Origin: Pogona vitticeps
Lineage: Eukaryota > Chordata > Lepidosauria > Squamata > Agamidae
Reading direction: 5' to 3'
Assembly (NCBI RefSeq): GCF_051106095.1
Contig: NC_135794.1
Span: 25,546,747-25,610,746 of the forward strand
Length of the DNA: 64,000 nt
Shown in pieces: positions 11,131-23,100 of the stretch. Position numbers and translations under genes: made by a program. The notes below the pieces were generated by a model that had not been told where the DNA came from, made no database searches, and saw only the letters and a program-made list of their open reading frames with translations. Positions within the stretch are counted from its first letter, which is position 1. Each line of letters opens with the position of its first letter.

Positions 11131-14100
11131 CTGCAAAGGATGACACAAGAGAAAGGAAAGAAAACAGGGTTTAAGTCTGGGCAAACAGCCCTTTGACCCG
11201 TCGCTGAAAACTTTCCCAGCATCCAAGACACTCAAAGGGTCAAGCTAAACAAAAACATTTTTTTTAAAAAATGGAAATTGGGGGGTGGGTGGTTGTTCGT
11301 TAAAAGTTGTGCAAATATGACACAGAGGATGCCAGCCAAGCAAGGGAAGGGAAGTCGGTAAGAATGGAAGAGGGCAGGTCCTCTTTATCAAAGAGGCACC
11401 CTAAATATTTAGAGCATAGGAAACTTGGAAAGGGAGGAGAGAGACTGTGAGCGTGTGGTGTGGTAAAGCTGGCTTGATTACTATCGCCAGTGCTCAGATC
11501 CTGAAGCTGAGGCTCCAGTACTTTGGTCATCTCATGAGAAAAGAAGACTCCCTGGAAAAGACCCCGATGTTGGGAAAGTGTGACGGCAAGAGGAGAAGGG
11601 GAGGACAGAGGACGAGATGGCTGGACAGTGTCATTGAAGCAACCAACACAAATTTGACCCAACTCCGGGAGGCAGTGGAAGACAGGAGGGCCTGGGGTGC
11701 TCTGGTCTGTGGGGTCACGAAGAGTCAGACACGACTTAACAACAAAACGACAGCACTCTGCTTGGCACCAAGAATTCAATTTATGCCACTGAACCAATGA
11801 GACTTACAGAGACACTGACTTATCAAAGTCCGACTGATTCAATGGATCTAGCCTAAAAATTGGATTTAGCCGAATCCAATTTTTAGACCAATGTAGTTTG
11901 TCTGAGTGGTCTTTGTAATGACTTACAACGCCAGCTCTTCTATACAGCTACCTGATAAAATCCAAGAGGTCTAAAGTTACAGAAAACTGGAGGGGTACGT
12001 TCAGCGCTAGGTCGCAATGGACGGAACCAGAGATTGCTGCTGAGGAGGACAGCTCCTTTATCTCCACATCCGTCTGGAAAGTTCCTATGCTTTGAGCTTC
12101 TATTGTATCAAAACGGCAGCCATGACGCTCAGAGATCTGCAAAGGAAAGGGGGGGGGGAGAGGGGAAAGCCAAAATGGTTTTCACACGGTTTTGTTTCAC
12201 CAGCAATGAACCTTTAATAAAGGGCGAAGCGAAAACCGCCCACCCAACGCCTCTCCTCACCTTCAGACGGTCTGCATGCTCAAATTCCAATGTCACCTCT
12301 TTAAGTAAGGAAGTGCTCTGGTTGACAAGAAATAAAAAAACCAGGAGGCCGTCCTCTTTCCAGACCTTACAAAAGTATAAAACCAGCGTTTCGTTGCCAC
12401 AGAGTTCTACGATCTCTGAATGGGGATGCTTGGCCGCCTCTTCAGCTAAGGAAGGCCTCAAGGAGGGCAGCCTGCGGGCGGCCGCCTGAGCGCCTGGCGG
12501 GCGAGGGGAAAAGTCCATCTCGCCGTCAGCAAACAAAGCGCAGGGCGAGAGTTTGTGGCTCAGAAGCCTCTCGTTCGGTCCCGCTTCTGGCAGAGAGTGA
12601 GAGCGGTCCAGCACCGCTTTCGATTCCGAAGCTTCGGGAAAGCCCAGGGAAGCTTTCCTTCCACGTCCGTGGCTTTGCCGGAGCTCCTGCTTCCCATGGA
12701 AGGGGTCGTGGCAGGTGGCCGGAGGGCTCGCCGGGCTTTCTCTACCGGACGATTCCTCGCTGGTTTTGCCTTCGTGGATCTTTGATCTCCTCGTGAACTT
12801 CTGAGTGGAAGGGTCTCCTTTGCCCATCTTAAATACGCAACCACCAAAAACAAGAAGGGTAAAACACAACACCATCGTTTTAAAAACGGAACGAGGCAGA
12901 CTAAACTGCAGTCTTTTGAGAAACCAGTAAAAGGAAAACCACTTTTTGTTTTTATGACACACCCACCTCCTCTCCTCCGTTCTCCGTCTGACTGTCCCTC
13001 TCCCTCTCTCTCCCAGTCACCCTGCTCCATTTTAAAGTTCCTAGCTTCCTCGGTTAATTATGAAATGCTCCCGTTCTGAATTACATGGGCTTGGAACCGA
13101 GGCTCAATGCTTTTCGCAGGTCAGAACCAAGAACGGGCTAACTTGACAGTATAGCCTCCACTTATATGAAGAAAAGTAAGGAGCCAAAGCCAAGAATAAA
13201 GGTGCACACTTGTTAATGCTCATCTTCCATGAAGGCAGAGATTCCCAAACCAGGCAGGAAAAAGCCTGGACCCAAAAGCTACGGGATTCCAGGCCACTTC
13301 CAGAGTTCCACTGCATGTTGAGCCAACATGCAGTGTGTCTTTAATCAGGCTCCAAAAGACCAGACCCTTTCCTCTTAAAAACAGCTGAGCTCACACGATC
13401 CTGGAATCATGGAGCTGGAAGGAGCCCCCGAGGCTATCAAGTCCAACCGTGCAAGAACAGAAATCCAAGCAGATCTGCCAGGCAACAGAATTCCTCTTGA
13501 AGGCCTCCCGTGTTGGAGCACTCCCTCACTGCAACCTGTCTTTAAAATTCCCCTTTTTGAAAGCCTTTGGGGTGGGGTGAGAGGTGGCCGTGCAGGGCGA
13601 GGGACAGATTTCAAGGGAACAAAATCACCACCAGGTTCAGCAAAGGAGCTGCAGGGACCTCCGGCAGGAGGTGTCCCACGAAGGTGCGCCGCTGGACAAA
13701 ACCACTCAGAACCCAAGGGCAGAAGCGCATGCCGACCATTAGAGAAACGGTGGCAGCGTCTATATAAACACTTCAGCAAAAGAGTTCTCGTACCAGATTT
13801 ACGCTGCCCTGCGAGCCCAGGCCCACAAAGAGGGTGGACGCCAGCTGCTGCTTCTCTTTTTCTTCCTCCGAGAGGCTTGAAGCTTCTTGACCAGCCTGTG
13901 ACGGAAAGTGACCGACCGGAGGTTCCGCCAATGGGCTGCTGCTCTGCGGGACAGGCTGGATGCTGTCTTCTTTTTCAACTGGGCTTCCCTTTTTGGGGAG
14001 GTAACCTTCTTTCCCCCACAGCTGCTTCACTCCGTCAAGCCTCAAGCCGTTGGTCCTGAAACAGTCCGCGAAGCCACTCAGGGAAGTCGGCCAAAGCATG

Positions 14101-17100
14101 TCCGAAGAGCCAGCTGACTCTTAGCAAAGGCAAATCTGTTGCACCCACTTTGGAGTAAAGCCGCTCACTCGGAAGCCACAGTGGACAAAGAATCCACTGT
14201 GGGGTGGCCACGGGGGGGGGGGGGAAGGCTGCCCCTTCACTCCCTCCCCCACCCCCAGTCCCTTCTCTGCTAAACCAGGTCAGCAAAAGGCCCCTTTGAA
14301 CGAGGCTCCTGAGGAGCCACTGGCCTGCATTTCTGTGCCAGCTCTGGAGAACCAAGAGTCCCCACATTCAACACCAGCAGAGAATTACAGGAGGCACACC
14401 TTTGATTGGATTTTTGTTTTAAAAAGTGCTTAGTCACTTTTGTGCCTGTTTGCCAGGACAAGCCCCACCAATGTGGCCACTCAGGGCCCTGGATTTTCTG
14501 CTCAATGGGGCAAAAACCTCCCACCGTGGTGGGCTAGAGAAATGCCCGGGCGGGGAAAGGAAATAACCCATTCTGCGGCCCCAGCATCTCCTGAGCAAAT
14601 TAGGAAGAGATCACTTGTTCTTCCATTTTGTTTGTGTTTTGCTTCACGGCCCTTTTGCATTTGTTTATTACTGACAGCAAAAGAGGAGGCGTCAATTAAA
14701 AACACACAAGCAAGCAAGCAAGCAAGCTGCCTACAAGGGATTTACTGATGGGGTGCACACTCACTCCTTTTGTCCGGCCTCAGGACTGTTCCCGGAAATA
14801 TCAGACCCCAGAGACAGTCCGGTTGGAGACTGCCGGCCGGTCGCACCAGATGCGGAGAAGCTCCGTGAGAGGGGGAGCCCGTAAGGCTCAAAGTTCAAAG
14901 CTGCAAAGAAAGCACAGCACACGTGGGAACCGAGGGCCAGACTTCACGGCAGTAACACGGCCGATGACGGGAGAGGCTGGCAACGAACCCCTTTCCAAAA
15001 CGAATATTTTACACCTGACACCAGGTACCAATAATAATTGGGGTTGTCTTGTTTTTAGAACTACAACACATGTTTAATTTGGACTCAATCAATTCTAGGA
15101 AAAGGTCCACGAAAGCAAAGTCAGACTACAATACTTGCTAATGTAGACCTATTAACAGCAAGATCTTCATCTTCATCACCATTATCAAAGGCATCTTTAT
15201 CTCACAACCATACATATTGAATGAATACAAATACTTTATTGCTTTGTAGCCGATCAGGCTACAGGCAAGAACATAAATTAAACCAATCATAAAATAGTGT
15301 TTGGCGTCTCATACAAGTACATATGCAAACAAACAGAAAAGGTGTAAAATAATAAAATAATAGTAATACAATTTTAATACATTCTCAAAAAACAAATTAT
15401 CAAGATGTGATAATTTCACCACCGCCCGCCCAACGGCACTGCATCTTCTCCAGGGCACAAGCAGCACCTGGAGAACAGCTGCCTTAAGGGGGGGGCTCTT
15501 CCTGCAGGTTGCCAAGAGACGCCCGCCGTGACCCTACCTTTCCCCTGAGACAGCTTCTCCTCTTGCCTTTGATGAGGCGGCTTGTACGGCGCGGCACCCC
15601 GGGCCAGGCCTTCGGCTACAAACCCATCTAGGAAAGATAAGGAGGCATCCACCTACATGGAACCGAGAGGGACAGGTCAACAAGCAGGTGGTTGGATGAG
15701 AACCCTGGCCAGGAAAGGCCATTCTCCCAAAGAAACTCTCCTCAGCGGCGGGTGGGGGAACGGAGCCAAGTCAGCCGGGAGCCCGCATGCCTGCGTGGGT
15801 GGAGGCAACCACCCTCCCTTTTCAGCCCAGAGGGTTGGGGTCGGGGTCCGGGAGGGCTCTCTGCACAAGGACGGAACAGACATCCTTTCCCCCGCTCCTT
15901 CCCTGCCCCAAAATGGCAAGGCTGGATCAATGTGTCCCCCTCTCCTACTCGGCCGGGGTGGCAGGAGAAGGCGGGCAGCCCACCCACAGCCCGGGGTGGT
16001 CACGGATCTGCCATGCGTTAGAACCGGTAATCCTTCTCGAGAGCTTCCATTTCCAGAGGTACAAGCTCGAGAGCGCATGGGGGCCACTTTGGCCATTTCT
16101 GGGTTTGGTGGGGGGGACGGGGGAGGGGGGACAGGGATACACACACACACACACACATGAAAAGTCCCGGGGCCCACGGTGGGGTGCCCAGGGCTGCCCT
16201 TTGCCCAGCACCCCAGGCTTAAACGCCGCCCTCCTTTCTGGAGCACGTTCTGAAGGGACAGCCGGCTCCCGAGGGCAAGCAGGGGCCGCGTCCACTCACC
16301 ACGAGGTCCTCGCCGCTGGCGTCCACCGGGAACAAGGTCTTCATCAGCTCTGGGTCCTCGCAGAGGTGCTTCAGCTCAAACGCAGCCTGTCTCACGCCCG
16401 TGTCCAGGGAGGCCGTGAACTCCAGGGCAAGCGCCTCAACAGTCTTCAAGTGTGGGGCGCGAGAAGCGATTTTGGTGGCTGCCGCCATCACCCAGGCCTT
16501 CGTCTCCGGGGTGGCGTTGCTCCTCAGGATCCGACGCAAGCTGGCCAAGAGGGCCTCTGGGTCGGTGTTCTTCATGAGGTAACTGTACTCGCCTATCACC
16601 TGTCAGGGAACACAGGAGAACACTCGGCCATCCCGAAAGACTTCGAAAAGGGCCGGCTGAAAATCAAACATGGCGGCATTTCCGCAAGGGGGAAAACATC
16701 ACAGGAAAAGGAGAAGAACGGAGAGTGACCTAAGCCTCAGAATTAAAAAAAGCTTAGAAGAGCCATCTGTTTGTTTTCTTGTTGGGCTGTCAAATGGTTT
16801 TTAAACTTCCCGTTAATCCAACCTTTGCTTTTCATAGGGTAATTTGTTCGGTTTTCAGCAGGACCTGTTTTTATTTCAGAGAGGGAGCCACCAACCTGGG
16901 TCCCATGCTGGGAGTAAAAATAGAGATAAAGCAAGCAGGCTAAACGAAACCAATAGGAAAGCCTTAACGGGCCGGGTGACTCAATGCACAGGACCTCCCA
17001 GGGCTTCCAGCTGATTTGCTCCCCTTAAAAAACGGCCACGTCCAGCATTCAGTCCCCCTGGGTTGTAACGGAGCCCCTGCCTGTGCTGGACAAAGGCCGC

Positions 17101-20100
17101 CTTCTCCCTTGTCTTTCTTACCCAACTCATCACCTGAAGAAACCTCTGGGGATACACCGCCTTTTCGTCCTCCAGCAACACAAGGTAAGACTGGACAGCA
17201 TGAAGTCGGAGCTGGCTGTCTTCCTTCGCATCGTCGAAACCTGGGAAGAAAAGAACAGCCATTTTTTGTCGTTCACCGTCTGATGTTTTGGTGTGCCGTT
17301 ATCTGCTAAAAACCACGAAACGGCCCCAGTAGATTAAGTGTATGTGTCTTTTGCTCACCCTCAGCAAGAAGGCGTAAGAAACTATTTGGGACGTCAGGGT
17401 GCATTTTATCTCCTCCTATGGAAAATACGGCATTCATGGTCTGGATGAACCATTCGTTGTCAGGAGCATATGTGCAGAGAACGTTAAAAGAAAAATGCAT
17501 GGTGGAGGGGGGAGAAAAAACAACACAGTATAAGCTGCCCCCCCCCTTTGAACTGCAAGTTCAAAGCCATCTATTCCAACACTCAAGAAGTTAACAGACT
17601 AATCAGGGAAGTGATTATTAAAATGAGGCAAAAGAAATAAAGCTGGGGACAACAAGCACAACCTTGCAGACTCCTGCAATTTCTGTTGGTTTCAATTTTC
17701 ACCAAAGGTGAGTTCAAAGATGTCTCAGAGCTGACAAGGAGCTTTTCGTCCCAATGCAGTTTGATTGTGGTGTGAGCACAATTAAAACCTGGTGCACTCT
17801 CCCCCTCCCCTTCCACCAGGTACAGCTCGCAGCATCTACCACCGGGAGGAGAAGGCTTTGGTGCTCCAGGTGTTCTGGGCTACATCCCGCAGAATCCCCC
17901 ACCATGATCCACGCTGGCTGGAGGGGATGGGAGCTGTAAGTCAAGCTACCTGGAAGACCGACGGTTCCTCGCCCTCTGATCTCCAGGTGCTTTGAAACGT
18001 GAAGGCTAATCTTCAGGCACTTTCTCCACAGCAGTTCCCCCCCAGCCCCCCACGGAAAATGTCTGATATTCCTTGGAACTAGACACTGCCAGGGGCAATC
18101 AAAGAGCTTCTATAGTGCAAGGCATAAGGGTCAGCAAAATGCAGTTATCCTGACATGACAAATTTTGCTGGGACATCAGAAAAAGCAACAGCCAAATCAA
18201 AAACGTGCCCTTAGCATAAGAGGTTGCCAGAGTCTTTTCTCTTTTCCTATAAGAGAACGGAATATTAGAACTTTTAAGAAAAACAGAAGAAACTTCTTCC
18301 CTTAAGTCAGATTACAGGCTAAATGGTCCACTGCAGAAACATCTCTGTTTGGACCGATGCAGATATAACTTTTTTTCAGACCAGCACCAGAAATTCAGTA
18401 AACCTGGAACATGCCACAACTTTCCCAGATCAATACTGAAATTGTCCACAGTGTATTCTTCCAGCCTAACACATACACTATTTGTTGTGTGTAATGGCAG
18501 CCAACACCCTCTGTAATACCCTTCTGCAAACACCCCAGCAAGACCAGGGGGAAGTGAAACCAAGGTGGAGGATCCCCTACCAACTCTCCTCAGACTAAAG
18601 AAACTACTTGGATGGGGAGCGAAACGTTTCAGCCTAATAAGAAAGAAGTCCAGTTGCCATGACTCAACTTCCAGCAAGGATATTTTTCAGCTAATTCTGC
18701 TATTTTGCCAACGACGTTGATGATGGTGTATTCTTCCCGGCTTTCAGTGAGATAGTCGAGCATCTTCTGAACAATGACGGTGACGTTCTGTCCATTAGTG
18801 ATTCTATACAGAAGCTCCAATGTCTGAAGCAGAAGACAAAGGGAAACAAGGATGAACTGCCCACTGGGCGAAAAGCGGCAAAATCGAAAAGGGTTAGAAT
18901 TGTTGCAAGGCTGGAGGCATCACAAGAGCCTTCTCTAAATACACAATACCAGTTATATGGACTTACCTCCCTCTCAACACAACTTACCTCTCTTTTAACA
19001 ATGGGGTCGGGATGATGCAGGCATTCGATTATCGTCATCTGATGCTGCAGGGCGAGGGTCGGATCCTGCTGGACCACAGACGTTAGGGCTTTTAATCCTA
19101 GAGGGGGTGGGAAAAGAGTCATTTCGGCATTCACAAGCCAAAAACGACGGCGTTCGGCAGCCAACATTCCGCATTGTGACAATGACTTACCTAAATATTT
19201 CAAATTAATTTTAGGTGACAAGACAAATTTCCCCACGCATTTGGCCGCCTTCTCAAGTAAATCAGCTTTGGGGTAAATGGTATAAATTGTCTGGACACAT
19301 TCAAACAAGATGGCTGCAGGGAGAGAAAGAGAACAGTGTAGATGGCATTTCAAATGCAAGTTCCTGTTACAGATGACATGCAGACTTTGTAGATAAATAA
19401 ACTTGGATGACGCCTAGAACTCATTCTTGAAATTCAGTACTAAAGTCAACCATAAAGCTATCAAATGTGAAAACGATGCGCGGTGGGTAAGGGTTAGGGT
19501 TCGATAGTTTGCATTTTTAAGACATCCGTTTGTCTTATCTTTATTACCATATGTAACGTTGTGGTTGATCTCTGCTCTCCTTAACGACTCATCCAAAACA
19601 TCGTACATTAATTCACTGGCCCTGTTGCAAAGTGATAAAAATGTTTGAGAATACTCAGGAGAAAAAGAGAAAGATTTTGCCTTCTAGACCCGAATCGTGC
19701 ATGTGGTTTCAGGCAGCCCAACATCCCACTGGCCCTGTCTTCCCATCGCTGCTGCCGTTCTCTATGTTAGGCAGTCCTACTAAGAATTACCAGCAGCCAG
19801 CAAGGTCAGTGCTATCGACAATATTCCTTAGTTTGTCATCATAGAAACCATCCACCTTAAAAAGACTAAAACCGATGGTATGCCCATTCAGAAGAGAGCT
19901 TCCAGTGTTTGTGTTGGCCAAGGGTTGGGTGGATGGTGAGGGGAACAAGCCTCTCACCCCCCCCCAGACCTTTTCGGAGCAACCTGTTACCAAAAAGCTC
20001 TCGTCAGTCAGTCCATGGGAGTTGCACTCCTTAACTAGAACTGAATACCAGAAAACAGCCCGGATGCTCTTTTTATCTCTTTCTCCTATGTCCTGCTTCT

Positions 20101-23100
20101 GAGAAATTAAACAAGTTCAAACAAAGCAACAGCAGGACGAGTCGGACCACACTGAGTGCTGAAGACAAGCCAGCAAGCTTGCCTTACAGCTACCCTCCTG
20201 TTTGTTCCCTTTCCGTCAAAGTTTGTTAACGAAAAAACGACGTTGCAGAAATTCTGCGGAGTTCAAGCAAAGACTGGAATGCTTACTTTGGATCATCTTT
20301 TCCTAGCAGCCCCAATATTCTTAAAAGCTGGATTTGTAACCAAGGCGCCGGAACACTGTGATAGTTGAAATCGACGGGGAGTTTTCCTCCCACCACTTGC
20401 TTGAGAATAGCGACAAAGCTGCCTGTCAAATCCTTGTAACCGGAGGAGTTTTCCTAGACAAAAAGCAAAACATACCATTAAGACATTTCACGACACAGGA
20501 CTGGAGAAAAACACAAGGTATCGATGTTAAAAGTGTCATCTGCGTGCTATTTATTCATTTAAGTGTGAAACTGTTCTCCTCAATTTTCAATCCCCCAGTT
20601 AAATACGGCTGGCACAATGAAACACTAAATAAGAAAAGGACTCTCAATACATGGGCCAGCACCTTGGAATGACATGAAATTCTGTCTGAAATTAAAGAAG
20701 GAATCACACATGCTAACACACAGTGTTCGAACTTCATTTTGTGCAAGAAACCTGAGTCCTCATTTGTTCACAAGAATTCTTGTTGACAACAATGAGAAAC
20801 CATTTTGTTCCTCCTTCTTCTCCAAGCAGAGAGAGAGAGATCTTCCACTTGTCTTGGAGAGCTTTCTCTCCTTAGGGAGAACAAGGTTAGCACAAACTGC
20901 AAACCCACAATAGTTTTCGCCTTCTTGCAAGGGCTTTTAGGCGTCAGAAGCCTCAGGCGGGGGTTTTGCCTCTGTTTCACCCATCAGTCAGTGCTGCTCT
21001 CTTTGTGTCTGCAGGCTTTGAGTCACAAAGAGAAAAACAAACAAACCCTAGTTTTGTGCAAAGGCGATTTGCACAAATTGCAGAAATCAGAGAGAAAGGC
21101 ATGGCTTGTCTCTTTCTTACACCAAGAAGAGGCAAGACGTTCTACATAGGTGAGCGATTTTTTTTCCCAGCAGGATGTCTTCTTGGAGCCCTGAAGCAAC
21201 AGGTCTCATCAAGAATGAGTCGCTCTGCAAGGAGTCTTCGCAGCCCTTATAATGCACAAGCCCAGTTTCACAGAGTCATCCTGATTTTTAAGTATCTCAC
21301 CTTCACCATCTGGAGATAAATATGTAACGATGCAGCCATAACGCCCACATCCCGGTCGCACAGCGCCTTGCGGAACTTATCGTGGATGTGCTGAACTTGG
21401 TTAGGAGCAATAAGGTAGAATTTGTACAATGCTTGAACGGCTTTTCTTCTAATAATTTCCCTAGAAAGAGACAACGTAGCCCATCACCAACTAAGACCAG
21501 CTACAACTGTTGTTATATCCAGATGCATCTTGACCACCAAGTTTATAACAGCTCTTGAAACTCCCATTTTTCTAGCATTGAATAAGCAAAGACATACTTG
21601 GGGTGCTGAAGTTTGTCTTCTACTAGCGGAAGGACAGCTGGAATCATTTCCCGTGGAAAGATCTGGCTTGCTACCGTAAGAGCCATGCAGACTTCCATCA
21701 GGTTGGTGCTCTGCAGATCCTGCCCCAGGCATGAAAACAAGGCTCGTTATTTTCTCCCTCAAGAAGTTAACCCTCTTTCACCGGTATTACTCATACGCTT
21801 CGAAATATTCACATTTTCGCCTCTGTCAGGTAAAACCAGGTTAGGTATCACTTTTTGATAAAATACTTCTGCATGGCTGGCTTCTTTCTACTATCAAAGC
21901 ATAAAACAGAAAACTTCAATAGACAGAGCTGGAAGCAAATAAAGTCAGAGTGGCATTTTGTTAACATGCTTTTTCCCCTCTCCCTTTTAGCTTCCCAATG
22001 TCACTTCTCAAGACTTCTCTCTGCACTAGGATTGCTAAGAAGGAACTTACATTTCTGTCAGGCTTAATTAATGATCTACACAAGGAATTTATGGAGATTA
22101 AAAAAGGAAAGAGAGGCACCCTCTAGCTGAACCTTACGAAAGGCATTTCAGACTCTTAGAAGAGGAAGGCAGGAACAAAAGTTTGGAAACCAATGGGCAA
22201 CGGTCTCATACGGGTAAGGAGGCGGCAGCCTAGGAGGGCTGCCTTTGGCCCCAGAGCGATCTCTTGGCCTACACCTCCCATCATCCCTGATCACTGCCGA
22301 TGGTAGTGGGAGTTAGGGGCCAACATTTCTGGAGGAACCAAAGTGGGGAAGGCTACACAGAGCCATGGCGGAGGAAATGACCTACAGATTTACTTATTTA
22401 TTTATTTATTTGATTTATATCCCGCCCATCTGGTATATTTATACCACGCTGAGCGGCTAACAACAGAGAGGTCACACATACAGGCCTTGGATCCAGAACA
22501 AAAAAGGAGTAAGGGGCACCTATTTTAATCAAGGAACAACAGCCCCTCCCCTCACATCACAACAGGATGATGGGCCAGAGAGCCTCTGTGACTTTGAGGA
22601 AACGACTTTTCAACCTCTGAAAAGTCCCTCCTCCAGAAAAGGAGGACCAAAATCAGCTGCAACCCTACCATTCTCCAGATTCATGTTCTGATGCTTTTGT
22701 TAAGATTCTTCTAACTGATAAATGTTGTTTTATTAATAAATGGATACTTAAAGTTTTGATCTACACTTTAATAAATACAAAGGGCAACCCATGCCTGCCG
22801 TTAGTGTGTTTACCTCCAAACTTCCCACAAAAACTGTACCTTCACAACAGTGTTCACAAGTAGAAGCAACAGCTCATGGTTTTCATGAAGAAACAGGGAA
22901 ACTGCCAAATACCCTAAAATATAAAAAATGGGGGGGGGGAGAGGGAAAAACAGCTATATTCCAATTTTAAATTCCTGAGGCTAAAATGATATTTTGTTCT
23001 GACTAGAAAAGTTCCAGTGAAACCATGTGGACTTCTTACTGATTTTCATGAATCTGCTCCAGGTGGGGTTAAGACCAGATGGTCTTCTTGAGATCTTCTT

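Noticed and set aside
15787-16728. 313-codon plus-strand open frame
   Set aside because: It is antisense across AP4E1 exon 14 and its introns, includes a TG/CA repeat, and has no recognisable domain.
18595-18684. Continuation of AP4E1 exon 11 past 18684 (reading PCWKLSHGNWTSFLLG)
   Set aside because: The extension departs from the conserved AP4E1 sequence and is the AT-AC intron read through.
19485-19503. TTAGGG-like units in AP4E1 intron 8
   Set aside because: Only about two units are present, too few to call an interstitial telomeric repeat.
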